Assembly (NCBI GenBank): GCA_964019165.1
Contig: OZ025283.1
Location: 689,501 to 753,500, forward strand
DNA length: 64,000 nucleotides
Source: Mastigias papua
Lineage: Eukaryota > Cnidaria > Scyphozoa > Rhizostomeae > Mastigiidae
Direction: 5' to 3'
The notes under the pieces were generated by a model. It was not told the DNA's origin. It searched no databases and saw nothing but the letters and a program-made list of their open reading frames with translations. The translations under genes and the position numbers were made by a program. Shown here one piece after another: positions 12,251 to 22,565 of this stretch (position 1 is the first letter of the stretch; every line of letters begins with the position of its first letter).

Positions 12251-12810
12251 AACTGACTGATAAATCAAATCTTCAGATAGCAATGAAGCGATGAATTAGT
12301 TGCCCAACTGTCATGGCGAATAACATCAGTGAGGGAGGGTGTGCGGAGATGCCTCCATACATTGAGGAGAAGTGTGTAAAATACCAGAAAACGCACGCAA
12401 TCCAGGAAGAAAATATAAGCGAACTACAATAGAGTATCTAGAGAAGACAAAATAGCTACTAACCTGGTAGAAATGCAACAAACTTCCCCTCAAAAGTAAG
12501 TAAACCTGATCCTGATCAAACACGCCTTGTACTGAGAGTAGTGCCATCCAAGCAGACGATAACAATGGAGGACAAAGGAGGAAACACAAAGCACGCAAAA
12601 TCGCAAGATTCAAAGTGGAATATCTCGGGAAGGAAAAATGGTAAAAGTACATGACTTAGTATTTCCACCCAACTGACAACGGTAAAGGAGACAGATTTTC
12701 AGGTGAAACAGTACAGAATCCTAGAAGGAGATCGTTCCACCGGCGAGAGACGGTTCCTTTTGATGTAAACAATTGGCGACCTCATTTGCATTTTGGCATT
12801 TTAGTATATA
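12251..12810. repeat. Module sequence ending in octamer/TATA block, U1
   Basis: Similar to 36775-37330 (AGCAATGAAGCGA, then TGTCATGGCGAATAACA at 12309, then a minus-strand donor-like motif near 12470, then AATGGAGGACAA). It ends with CTCATTTGCATTTTGGCATT and AGTATATA. The block TTTGCATTTTGGCATT is shared with 3835-3850, and a variant lies near 37300. In U1 and U2 the hairpin element follows at once. Confidence 0.6.
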
Positions 12811-13420
12811 GAGACGGATTTTTTTGATAGCCCGCTAGACGCGGGCTCCTCTACCCCAGTTACCTGCTGGCCCTGTCAAAATCAAGTTGCAAAGTAGCCT
12901 TGGACAGACTAACGCAGTGCCCCATCCAGGTTGCATGGTCAGCATTGTCGATGAGCGTGGACGAAAAAGCTCGCATAGGATCAAGAGATGATGAGGTCAT
13001 TGGAGCATGTGATATCCGGCCTTTGCAATGGACAAATCGATTAAAATTTGAGAGAAAAAGTTGTGCAAAAATGCTCGGATACCTGCGCGAGGCTATGGGG
13101 CTTTAGAAGATGAAGAAGAATGTCCAAAAGCCCCATAGCCTAGTGCAGGTATCCGAGCATTTTAGCACAACTTTTTCTCTCAAATTTTAATCGATTTGTC
13201 CATTGCAAAGGCCGGATGTCACACGCTCCAATGAGGTCAGCTTCTCTTGATCCTATGCGAGCTTTTTCATCCATGGTCATCGACAATGCGGACCATGCAA
13301 CCTGGATGGGGCACTGCGTTAGTCTTTCCAAGGCTAATTTGCAAATTGATTTTGACAGGGCCAGCGGGTAACTGGGGTAGGGGAGCCCGCGTCTAGCGTG
13401 CTATCAAAAAAACCCGCTCC
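12811..13420. mobile_element. 610-base hairpin (foldback) element, U1
   Basis: Two inverted arms of equal length, 12811-13104 and 13127-13420 (294 bases each), surround a 22-base hinge. The termini read GAGACGGATTTTTTTGATAG and, reversed, GGAGCGGGTTTTTTTGATAG. An 8-base target duplication AGTATATA stands on each side (12803-12810 and 13421-13428). Homologous sequence without the element reads TTTTAGTATATAG (about 3852 and 37318), which supports insertion at that site. An 8-base duplication and GG-type ends fit Merlin- or hAT-type elements, but no transposase is present to decide. A frame of about 65 codons opens in each arm because the arms mirror one another; I do not treat it as a gene. Confidence 0.8.
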
Positions 13421-15130
13421 AGTATATAAATATAGTAGTTACGTAGCGCAAATGGTTGTTACAATAAACTACTAAATGAAACGCATAATGTATAGTCTTC
13501 GCCATCATTCAGTACCATCTAGGCATTAAAGTAGGCTTTATGCAATAACACTACCTCAGAATTTTATAGTGTACGCGTTCATACTTACAGTACTATTCCT
13601 TTGTAACCCTACAGCATACTCACAGATCACAATACTATGGGCCACAATCATGTAAGTGAATGCTAACCTCTTGTCAAAAGCATAAAGTTCTAACTCTTAA
13701 GAATGAGTGATAAAATTTTAGAGATTGCATCATCAAATAAAATTTACACAATAGTTTTGTGTTAGATAGGAGGGGGGCTTTATATGTCTATTCAATACAA
13801 TACAAATAAGGTTGCTAGCTGTAAGTAATACAAAACGTTAACAACATATCGCCACATGGAGAATGGTATATGAAAAGTGATAATGCTAGTGGTAACAACT
13901 GATATCTGACATTGATACAGGCTAGTGAAAAAAATTATACTCTGGTCTAAGGACATCAATTGGGCACACCCAGTAAACACTTTCAAACTCCTATCATATA
14001 TAGATTCAAGCAGGTGTTTTGACATGGCAATGCCTAATGATACTGTTTGATTCAATTACATCAATGCTGAAGAATATTCCTAAGAGATTGTCTATAATAT
14101 TCAACAAAGAATTCAAATTCAAACACTGTGTATGAATGTGGCATAAGCTTGTATACATAATAATCTCTTAGAGCAAGCCCCTCATACTATTTGATTATGA
14201 AGAGTACTGTTCAGTGAGCTTGGGACTGGAAGGTGGGGCTCCAGGGATGAAGTCTAAACAATACACATGCTTGTTATCCAACACTACTTGACAAACAAAA
14301 ATACTGTTATCATGTGCAGAATGATGGTGTCTATAATAAATCATCTCAGCAAGGCACAGAGCTGGTTTACCAGGAAAAGAACATTTAGCATAAAAGTGCC
14401 CACATGCAGATTCAACCAAAATAACACTAAAATATATAGTGAACACAAATAATAGACTGTTGTAAATAAAGAGTGGTAGACTGCTGGTAGTACATAGGCA
14501 AGTAGTAAAGTACTATACTGAATGAAGCCTCGTGAATAAGTTACTTAAGTGTGTTGAATATAAAGCTAATTTAGAATACAATATCAGTGTAAATACATCA
14601 AGAAGCAACTACCGTAAAATGCACAGTACTATACATAATATTATTCGCGAATTAGTAGATAAAATATCCGTATAAAGGCTTAGTACTTTTAACAAAAAAA
14701 TACCCCTGCGATTTAGAATACAAAGTGTACTACTGGGAATAAGCAAGTCATCAGCCATGGAAACTGAGAGTAATATGATACGCCCATCAAAGTTTTAGAG
14801 GGAATACACGCAGCACTTTACTCAAATACTGAAAGAACACCAAACGGGAAAGAGAGCTATTACACTCCACTAGTGTAAGGAATAATGTGAACAATATCTT
14901 AGCTCCAGCCTACAATAAGTGCATGGTAAAACCCAACATCTAAGTAGAAGTGACTGACACCTTCTGACACGTAAACAAAGTGGCCTAACCTTTCAGAAAT
15001 GTCGCCCTCAAACTCTAGAACAAATACAAAGTACAACAGAACTGTAAACAATCCTAGTATATCAGTAAATAATAGAGTAATCGTCTCCTGACTATCATAC
15101 CGAAACTTCTGCAGTAAGACAACGATACTT
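13421..15130. repeat. Non-coding part of U1, shared with U2 and partly with U3/U4
   Basis: Nearly identical to 23176-24885. From 13628 (CACAATACTATGGGCCACAA) onward it matches 31746-32860, with a roughly 400-base piece (about 14090-14490) missing from U3/U4. 13429-13627 is found only in U1 and U2. No coding signal seen. Confidence 0.6.
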
Positions 15131-15766
15131 ACTGTCAGATGATAGAAAAATGATGAGAGTTTGGAGAAAAACCATTGAAAGTCAGAATCCACAATAGGTT
15201 TGACCTTACTTCTCACACTCTACATTGGTCATGTTTTGGGATCCATTGGGTGCGGGTTCCTGACAGAAAATCCATGCAGATAAGTATGTGGAACTATTGC
15301 AGGACACCTTGTTTCACGGAACAAAGGCAATGTGGAAAGAACAGAAAGCCACAGAATGCCAGAAGGCAGAGCCCCAACCTCAAAATAAGTGAGGGTGTGT
15401 GGTAGCGCATGAAAACCAAATACTTGCAGATGCACAAGGTCCTCCAAAGTCAAAGCAAGAGCTCATGGAAAGAGGTTTTGAAGAACGGAGAAAAATCACA
15501 ATGTTTTCCATAAGACACCTTTATGCATCCATTCCAAAGCAACTCCACAACATATTAATTTGATTTACCAGTCATTTCACTTGTTACTGTAGAACTGTCA
15601 AAATCAAAAGGTATATTATAGGCATGGCTTCATTGAGTTAGCCTTGTTATTCACAAGCCCATTGACAGACAAAACACAGGTTAATCAGACAACAATAAAA
15701 GTTACTGTTGTCATCTGGCATTTATTGTTGTCAAAGATGTTGCAATACTTTTGTACACCTAGTGTT
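15131..15766 (+). pseudogene. Tc1/mariner-type transposase remnant, U2 (5'-truncated)
   Basis: This begins at the unit junction inside the gene, just after the position of the SDECQF block, so that block is missing. The region that in U1 carried further coding similarity (about 4632-4722) is absent here and in U3-U5. The terminal CAATACTTTTGTACACC remains near 15743. Confidence 0.6.
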
Positions 15767-15941
15767 GTTTTGCATAGGATGGGCAAAGAAAGTTGCAATG
15801 CTTTCTTAAGCCTACTTTCCACTATGCGAAAGGGTGTCGAGCGAAACCTGCTAAAACTTCGTGCGACAATAATTTATACTTTCCACAACAACTGAAAATT
15901 ATCGCGCGAAAGTCATTCCCGCCAAATATTAATAATTCAAA

Positions 15942-17255
15942 ATGGCTGCTATCAATCGAAGATCTCTTTTAAAAAAGGCTTTACTACTTTATTTACTGCG
16001 AAGACGACTGCAGAGAAGAAGAATGAAGTATAGAAAATCTTTCTGGGTGCGAAAAATATATCAAGAGCGCTTACAAAAAGGAGAGTTCCATTTGCTGGTT
16101 CAAGATATGAAATTATTTGACCACATGTACTTCTTCCAATATTTTAGAATGACACCCTCAGTTTTTGAGAAGCTGCTGCACCTCGTTGCTCCGTTCCTGA
16201 CCAGAAAGTCGACAAATATGCGTGATCCTATAGGACCCAGTGAAAGGCTTAGTTTAACACTGAAATACCTTGCATCTGGGGACTCACAGTGTAGTATATC
16301 AAGCAGCTATCGTATAAGTCCATCAGTAGTTAGTAGGACTATCCGAGAGACTTGCCATGTAATCTGGGAGTGCCTGTCACACAGAGGTTTCATTAAAGCT
16401 CCTTCCTCACCAGAAGAATGGCGGTTAATCGCTAAATTCTTTGAAGACAAATGGAATTTCCCCCATGCTCTTGGCGCATTGGATGGCAAGCATGTGATAA
16501 TGCAGTGTCCGGCACGGGGTGGCTCTGACTATTTTAACTACAAAAAGACTCACAGCATTGTACTACTTGCAGTCTGTGATGGTCAATACAAATTCTTGCT
16601 TGTTGACATAGGGGATGCAGGTAGACAGAGTGATGGCAGTGTCTATTCAAATAGCGACCTTGGCTATGCCATAGACAATGGAATTCTGAACTTCCCATCT
16701 CCAAGTAAAGTTGGAAATTCAAATGAAGTGTTCCCTTATGTTTTTCTAGCAGATGATGCATTTGGTCTTAAAACCTATTTGATGAAGCCCTATCCTGGCT
16801 CAAATTTGCAGGAAAATGAAAAAATTTTTAATTACAGACTTTCACGGGGGAGGAGAGTCATCGAAAACACCTTTGGCATTGCTGCTTCAAGATTTCGTGT
16901 TTTTCGGAAGCCTATCATAGCACAAGTTGATACAGTGAAGCAGATAACAAAAGCAGTTGTTGTGCTTCACAATTTTTTGATGTGCCATAGGCTTGATAAT
17001 GAGCCTTACAGTTATTGTCCCCCTAACTATGTAGATCAGGAAGGTCCAGCTGGTATTTCTGCAGGAGCTTGGAGAGAAAATACAACGGAAAATGGAGCAA
17101 TGCAGCCAATCAACAATATTGGATCTAATAATTATTCAAAATCTGCAAAAGAAACAAGGAAAATGTTCATGGACTATTTCAACTCTAATGAGGGGGCTGT
17201 GGCATGGCAATTAGATATGATCAGACGTACTTCAAATAGCTATGATACACTATAA
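15942..17255 (+). CDS. PIF/Harbinger transposase (DDE_Tnp_4 / HARBI1-like nuclease)
   Basis: A 437-residue uninterrupted frame. The ATG at 15942 sits in AAAATGG, a good animal start context. Order of parts: a basic N terminus (residues about 6-32, many R and K); a helix-turn-helix-like region at about 95-140 (ending SPSVVSRTI); then the RNase H-fold nuclease. Likely catalytic acids are D181 (LDGKHV), D231 (QSDGSVY) with D271 or D272 (LADDAFG) nearby, and E308 (RRVIENTFG). The C terminus has the family's closing pattern (MDYFNSNEGAV followed by WQ). In this family the enzyme cuts the element's ends and inserts at TWA sites, usually needing a Myb- or MADF-type partner to reach DNA and nucleus; the neighbour supplies one. 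All catalytic positions look intact. Confidence 0.93.
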   Translation: MAAINRRSLLKKALLLYLLRRRLQRRRMKYRKSFWVRKIYQERLQKGEFHLLVQDMKLFDHMYFFQYFRMTPSVFEKLLHLVAPFLTRKSTNMRDPIGPSERLSLTLKYLASGDSQCSISSSYRISPSVVSRTIRETCHVIWECLSHRGFIKAPSSPEEWRLIAKFFEDKWNFPHALGALDGKHVIMQCPARGGSDYFNYKKTHSIVLLAVCDGQYKFLLVDIGDAGRQSDGSVYSNSDLGYAIDNGILNFPSPSKVGNSNEVFPYVFLADDAFGLKTYLMKPYPGSNLQENEKIFNYRLSRGRRVIENTFGIAASRFRVFRKPIIAQVDTVKQITKAVVVLHNFLMCHRLDNEPYSYCPPNYVDQEGPAGISAGAWRENTTENGAMQPINNIGSNNYSKSAKETRKMFMDYFNSNEGAVAWQLDMIRRTSNSYDTL

Positions 17256-17284
17256 ACTTGTGAATGAGTAATTATAAAATATAG

Positions 17285-18855
17285 TTACACAGAATCATCA
17301 AATTCAATTTCATAGAGTAATTCTTGAATTTTCATCCTTGCATATCTGTTCTTCTTTGCATTCAGGTTCTCAAGAATTGGGATCAAACTACGGCAAAACA
17401 ATGAGTCAGCACTTTCATCCTGCTTTTGAACTGGGACTGATTCCTCAGTTGACTGTTCTTTTTCTGTTCCAAACTCTTGCAGTGTCTTCATGAGCAATGT
17501 ATCCACTTCAAGGCCTAACTCAGCTTTTGTTTTTGGTGATTTAAAGTTCTTTGAACTCTCTGGTAAAGGCAACTTCCGTTTGGCACCTCCTTTTGAGAAT
17601 TCTCCCATGGTAATTCCTTCCTGACTCACTTTATTGATGTTTAAGTTACTCTCAGTTGGCTTGTTGGCTGTCTTGTCAAATAAAAAGGACAGCTGCTCAA
17701 AATACTTACATTTAGTGACCTTGCAGGCACCTGAACCAGATCTTGTGGCTTTATTTATTCGGTCAAGGCATTTCTTATAAGCATCTTTTAAATTCTTTAA
17801 TTGTGTTTTCAGAAATTCGACTGTTAAGAAAAAATTTAATTGATTTCACTTTCCAGTAAAGCAGAAAAATTGATGGTTGCTTAAAAGTCATTTTACTCTA
17901 TTACTGTAACAGAATTAATACAAAAAGCAATAAAATATATTAATAATATACTTAATAATTAACGCATTAACAATACTAAAACTCACAAATCTTGAGGTAT
18001 CATGCTTCCAGAGAATTCCTGTTGACTGGAGCCCATTCAAATAAGGATTAAACTAATGGGGGGCTAGTGGGTTGGCAAAATTGGGAGAGTTAGGTTTTCA
18101 TCTTAAGAAACTTGGTAAGACACTCTTTGTAAAGATATTGGACAAGAAGATCAATAACTTATATTTAGAAATTTTGTAAAGTTTATAATAAAACAGGGGT
18201 ACTTTTGAGCTGAAATTTTATTTCTCCCTCCCAGCTTTATTTTTCTCACATTTTGATTCTCTAAACATCATCGTCCTTTGCTAAAGTGCTTTATATGAAA
18301 ATAAAATATTAGTTTTTAGAAAACATAACCCATAGCAAAGCATCTATACTTTTCAGGGCAGAGGTAAGGCTAGTCAATTATGTACTCACCATCCCTGTTG
18401 AACAAAGAAGATAGCTGTTTCCAGGCATTTAATTTTATTGCCCTGTCTTTGTAGGATGTCAAGGACGTGTTCCACAAGCAAGGCAGCTCTCTCACACTTT
18501 CAATAAAAATTTCTGTGTGGAATTCTCTTGTAGCACTACTAGCACATGATGGTGCTCTTCCTGTCCCTTCTCCAACCTCTTCAGAGTCTGACGCTGCCAA
18601 AATGTCATCCCCTGCCTCACCTTTGTCTTCAAATTGACGTGGACTCATGAGAACTTCGTCTGTAATTGTGACAGATGACGGTACTGCTTGTGAAATATCG
18701 GTGTTTTGAGCCATTTGCCGAATAAAAGTTGCCAGATTCAACCCAAATGCTGTGTTTTGCGAAGTTAAATCCATATTGCCTAGCCGAATTTGTCGCACGA
18801 ACGATAAAAAAGTTGAACGCTTCTTAACTTTTTTGCGACAAATCAAAGCCAACAC
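17285..18855 (-). CDS. MADF-domain partner protein of Harbinger element (two exons)
   Basis: Exon 1 is 18390-18855 and exon 2 is 17285-17820. The intron 17821-18389 has a GTGAGT donor and an AG acceptor, and the joined frame stays open for about 333 residues. The splice falls inside the MADF domain. Exon 1 gives its first half (about residues 113-155, with PCLWNTSLTSYKDR and NAWKQL). Exon 2 gives the second half (LKNLKDAYKKCL, then YFEQLSFLFD). This is the classic MADF ending with its F-L-x-D-like tail. MADF is a SANT/Myb-related DNA-binding fold. The acidic linker at about 75-100 and the Lys-rich region after MADF are typical of such partners. The start may be the ATG at 18855 or the one at 18774, where residues begin MDLTSQN. 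I infer that it binds the element's ends and recruits the transposase. Confidence 0.82.
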
Positions 18856-18953
18856 GTGACAGCGATCATGTCAACAGGGCATGCTCAGATTGCGGTTCTC
18901 TCGACAAAATCTCTTCGCGCGACAGCTTTTCGCTCAGTGGAAAGTAGGCTTTA

Positions 18954-19420
18954 TGTCACTTCAACCATGCAAGGTAGTGTAGGGTACCTGCTACGTGGTT
19001 TGTAATCTCAGAGTAGAGTTGCCTATGGGACAGCTGATATTGTGTTATGACACAATCTTTAGTACTTCTAATGACAAACTACCAAATACTTGCTAAAGGA
19101 CACTTGCACCTTCAGTTGTAAATTTATTTTCTCTCTTCAAATGTTGAATCATTCAGACCTAGTGGAAATCTCTGAACTTCATCATCAGAGTTGTTGATTT
19201 AATATTTAACCTTCAACTGTGCCTAGTGTTAGTCTTTCATTAGATCCACAGCTGTGTCCAGATAGTCTGACATTAGAACATGCCTTGAGCAAGCAGATGG
19301 TTGGTGATACTTTCTTCGTTAAAATCACTAGGGTGTATATTCTGTACCCACAGATCAAGTACCTCTTGTCCTTGAGTTTCAGGGAACCGAGATTTGAAAA
19401 AATCTATCAGTAGAATGTCA
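18954..19420. repeat. Common spacer of the array, U2 copy
   Basis: Same sequence as 5163-5631 in U1, 25563-26030 in U3, 38554-39021 in U4 and 51545-52012 in U5. A 64-codon frame (19219-19413) is present in all copies with scattered substitutions, but has no recognisable domain and no intron signals. I see no functional element here. Confidence 0.5.
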
Positions 19421-19576
19421 TAGCAAGGTACGGCAGGAAAAACAAGAAGGGAATGAGCAAGTTCAGGACTTATATTGTTTACATGCTTTAAGGTGGTTTT
19501 TCATCAAATAACAAACTATTGCCCTGTTCGTGTTACATGAAAACCTAGCAGGGTTTTGTTTTACGGAGGGGTCATG

Positions 19577-19726
19577 CTAAAACTTGACTAGCAACTGGCA
19601 AATAATCCACAAGCACTTAAGAGTATTTCTACATATTCTAGGTCTAGCCCTCAAGAGGTATGCCTTTTCACTGAGATCTTCAACGAAGTGCTTCAGTACT
19701 CCCTCGCACAGTGGGCACGAACCAAT
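19577..19726 (-). pseudogene. RING-H2 ORF, C-terminal half, U2 copy
   Basis: On the minus strand the frame opens directly after the inverted-repeat element with I-G-S-CPLC. It then continues through a helical stretch (VLKHFVEDLSEKAYLLRA) to a TAG at 19577-19579. CPLC supplies the last two zinc ligands missing from the N-terminal half at 20549-20764. Counting one copy of the ATT target duplication, the frame continues exactly from the other half. Confidence 0.65.
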
Positions 19727-20545
19727 AGAGAGTTTCCGAAACACTACGCAAGGACCTACTACGCCTCAGGGGAGACTAGGTCCCAGCGCATTTTTGGGGA
19801 TTCCTCCGATTGCTGTGGTGTAGTAGATGGTTTCACTACTTGCGACTGGCCTATGTCACATCATAGTGATATCCAAGATTTCAAGGTACGTAATATATAT
19901 TATTTCTTATCATACTGATATCATTATTCCAGTCTGTCAACTATTATGGTAACAAGCTGTAACTAACTGCTGATATTTGTTGTCTTGTCTTAAAAGAACA
20001 CCTTCAACAAGGAGAATAGAGACGATGGCCTCGACCAGCACCTCCGAAACAACAGTTGAAGCCCACAAAAGAATACTGATGTTTGTATTTTAGTGACATT
20101 ACCAGACACAATTAACATGTACTTATTTGGATATTTTTGATGAACCCATTCGACCTTGAGGAGTGTTTGAGAGTATCTAAGTCGGCTTCAGAGTATTCGT
20201 ATGAAGAGACAGTTTTGTTTCATTTATATCCCATTTGGCCTTGTCATATATTGAGGAATGTACTTTGACATGTAATATCCTCATGACAATACCAGTTTTG
20301 CTAACCAAAGAGTTGTATTTACTTCTATAAATTCTTCATCACCGATTTGCCATAATGGTAAATCAAGGTACGTATATTTTACCACCATCCTCCTCTTTAG
20401 TTACTTTGGCACCATTGCTGAGGTGTCTTCGTGCTTTGGAAAGTACTTGGTGCTCCTGAGCTGCTACACCTCAGATCTAGTAGTACTCAGTCTCCGTCCC
20501 GTCTGAGGCGTAGTAGCTCGCCGCTTAGTGTGTCGGAAACTCTCT
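19727..20545. mobile_element. Inverted-repeat element splitting the RING-H2 ORF, U2 copy (819 bases)
   Basis: The ends are inverted over about 55 bases with mismatches: AGAGAGTTTCCGAAACACTA on the left and, reversed, AGAGAGTTTCCGACACACTA from the right. CTACTACGCCTCAG is shared further in. AAT flanks both ends (19724-19726 and 20546-20548). A 3-base duplication with long terminal repeats fits a Harbinger-type MITE, though AAT is not the usual TWA. Inside, on the plus strand, TTCAAG|GTACGT near 19888 and TTAAAAG|AACACC near 19996 look like a splice donor and acceptor, followed by a short ORF from the ATG at 20025. Confidence 0.72.
20025..20093 (+). other. Short ORF inside the inverted-repeat element, related to 29143-29211
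   Basis: A 22-residue frame, MASTSTSE..., with an E-x-HKR-x-L-x-FVF ending. The peptide at 29143-29211 in U3 has the same plan (MAASSN..., then ESHKRTLTFVF). The nucleotide similarity extends through the ACAAAAGAA and GTTTGTATTT blocks. It could be a first exon, with GTATTT as a weak donor. Function unknown. Confidence 0.3.
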
Positions 20546-20548
20546 AAT

Positions 20549-20764
20549 GTCTGAGAGCAAACAGGCTGTATGGAAGGAATGACCACATCTGTAAAATACA
20601 TGCCAAAGTGAGCATTCCTTACGTGAAGAGTTTTCCAAGTCACATGTCCTACAATTAAAACTATACAGTGAGCGTGACAAATTATCACCAGGTAGCTTTC
20701 TGTAGTAAGTACCAGCGTGTGTTGTTTTCAAATGACAATTTGCTTCATTTATCTGTATCTCCAT
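20549..20764 (-). pseudogene. RING-H2 ORF, N-terminal half, U2 copy
   Basis: From the ATG at 20764 the minus strand reads 72 codons. They hold C-R-T-C, an 18-residue gap, then Y-R-C-G-H-S-F-H-T-A-C-L-L-S-D. With the CPLC at 19577-19726 the spacing is C-x2-C-x18-C-x-H-x2-H-x2-C-x7-C-x2-C, which fits the RING-H2 consensus. RING-H2 proteins are usually E3 ubiquitin ligases that bind an E2 enzyme; a short one of about 121 residues could be a host gene or a transposon passenger. The ORF is cut by the 819-base element 19727-20545. All other array copies are cut at the same place, so the insertion predates the array. Confidence 0.68.
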
Positions 20765-21329
20765 GTATTTGTATGTAGTGAAATTATAATTATATGCAAT
20801 TGACTCAACTCAAAAAGTTTTACAAACATATTTCATACCCCCTCCTGAAAAAATTCATATTTATTTGCTTTAGAAGTTGCAAATCAACCTACAGACACTC
20901 TTAGCAAGGGTTTTTAAAAGAATATGTAGAAATGCATATAAACTTCAGTGATACTGTGTTGAAGAAGTAAATCCACTTCTAGTTTAGAAATATAGGTACT
21001 ATTTGAACTATACCCTCTCAATTTAGCAAAATGCTATTGAGGAATGTACTTTGACATGTAATATCCTCATGAAAATACCAGTTTTGCTAACCAAAGGGTT
21101 GTATTTACTTCTATAAATTCTTCATCACCGATTTGCCATAATGGTAAATCAAGGTACGTATATTTTACCACCATCCTCCTCTTTAGTTACTTTGGCACCA
21201 TTGCTGAGGTGTCTTCGTGCTTTGGAAAGTACTTGGTGCTCCTGAGCTGCTACACCTCAGATCTAGTAGTACTCAGTCTCCCTCTGAGGCGTAGTAGCTC
21301 GCCGCTTAGTGTGTCGGAAACTCTCTAAT

Positions 21330-21545
21330 GTCTGAGAGCAAACAGGCTGTATGGAAGGAATGACCACATCTGTAAAATACATGCCAAAGTGAGCATTCCT
21401 TACGTGAAGAGTTTTCCAAGTCACATGTCCTACAATTAAAACTATACAGTGAGCGTGACAAATTATCACCAGGTAGCTTTCTGTAGTAAGTACCAGTGTG
21501 TGTTGTTTTCAAATGACAATTTGCTTCATTTATCTGTATCTCCAT
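21330..21545 (-). pseudogene. Second copy of RING-H2 N-terminal half, U2
   Basis: Produced by the 781-base duplication. Same zinc ligands as 20549-20764. It has no C-terminal half of its own. Confidence 0.6.
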
Positions 21546-22565
21546 GTATTTGTATGTAGTGAAATTATAATTATATGCAATTGACTCAACTCAAAAAGTT
21601 TTACAAACATATTTCATACCCCCTCCTGAAAAAATTCATATTTATTTGCTTTAGAAGTTGCAAATCAACCTACAGAGACTCTTAGCAAGGGTTTTTAAAA
21701 GAATATGTAGAAATGCATATAAACTTCAGTGATACTGTGTTGAAGAAGTAAATCCAATTCTAGTTTAGAAATATAGGTAATATGTGAACTATACCCTCTC
21801 AATTTAGCAAAATGCTTTCCCCTGCATTCAGAGAAATATGGAAAGGACCAATGAATGGAATCAGGTTATGGATTCCTTTAAGGTAACCACTTTGTTAGAC
21901 ATAGAACTGGCAAGGCCAATCTCATATGATAGAGACCACAAACTGATCTAAATACAGAGTCAGCCCACTTTCTAACATGATTATGAGTGCAGAATCAAAA
22001 TCATCAACTGACTGATAAATCAAATCTTCAGATAGCAATGAAGCGATGAATTAGTTGCCCAACTGTCATGGCGAATAACATCAGTGAGGGAGGGTGTGCG
22101 GAGATGCCTCCATACATTGAGGAGAAGTGTGTAAAATACCAGAAAACGCACGCAATCCAGGAAGAAAATATAAGCGAACTACAATAGAGTATCTAGAGAA
22201 GACAAAATAGCTACTAACCTGGTAGAAATGCAACAAACTTCCCCTCAAAAGTAAGTAAACCTGATCCTGATCAAACACGCCTTGTACTGAGAGTAGTGCC
22301 ATCCAAGCAGACGATAACAATGGAGGACAAAGGAGGAAACACAAAGCACGCAAAATCGCAAGATTCAAAGTGGAATATCTCGGGAAGGAAAAATGGTAAA
22401 AGTACATGACTTAGTATTTCCACCCAACTGACAACGGTAAAGGAGACAGATTTTCAGGTGAAACAGTACAGAATCCTAGAAGGAGATCGTTCCACCGGCG
22501 AGAGACGGTTCCTTTTGATGTAAACAATTGGCGACCTCATTTGCATTTTGGCATTTTAGTATATA

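Larger units (their letters stand above)
3826..15130 (+). repeat. Array unit U1
   Basis: Order within the unit: octamer/TATA block (about 3826-3858), Tc1/mariner remnant to about 5122, common spacer to 5631, private 4.9 kb insertion 5632-10546, RING-H2 C-terminal half, inverted-repeat element, RING-H2 N-terminal half, AT-rich block, module sequence 12251-12810, hairpin element 12811-13420, then 13421-15130. The common spacer carries a 60-odd-codon frame that is conserved among units only because they are recent duplicates. I see no domain in it. Confidence 0.8.
15809..18950 (+). mobile_element. Complete PIF/Harbinger DNA transposon, 3,142 bases
   Basis: The ends are inverted: AGCCTACTTTCCACT at the left and AGTGGAAAGTAGGCT at the right, 15 bases perfect. 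Weaker matching continues to about 37 bases (GCGAAA, TGTCG and GCGAA on both sides). A TTA duplication flanks it (15806-15808 and 18951-18953). The sister units show the empty site with a single TTA (CTTTCTTATGTCACTTC near 25558, 38549 and 51540, and at 5160 in U1). A 3-base TTA duplication is the hallmark of PIF/Harbinger. It contains two convergent genes, a transposase (+) and a MADF-domain partner (-), 29 bases apart at their stops. Both are free of breaks, so the element may be autonomous. Confidence 0.95.
20250..21816 (+). repeat. 781-base tandem duplication, U2
   Basis: The sequence from ATTGAGGAATGTACTTTGAC (20250) restarts at 21036. The first copy carries 5 extra bases (CCGTCCCG in place of CCC near 20497), which makes that step 786. 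The duplicated part holds the right section of the inverted-repeat element and the RING-H2 N-terminal half, so a second N-terminal half lies at 21330-21545. U3 has the same at 26860/27641 and U4 at 39851/40632. U1 has a single copy starting at 11281. Confidence 0.85.

Noticed and set aside
12900..13331. Mirrored 63-68 codon frames in the hairpin arms
   Set aside because: The two frames are reverse images of the same arm sequence, with no known domain. They are a by-product of the inverted repeat.
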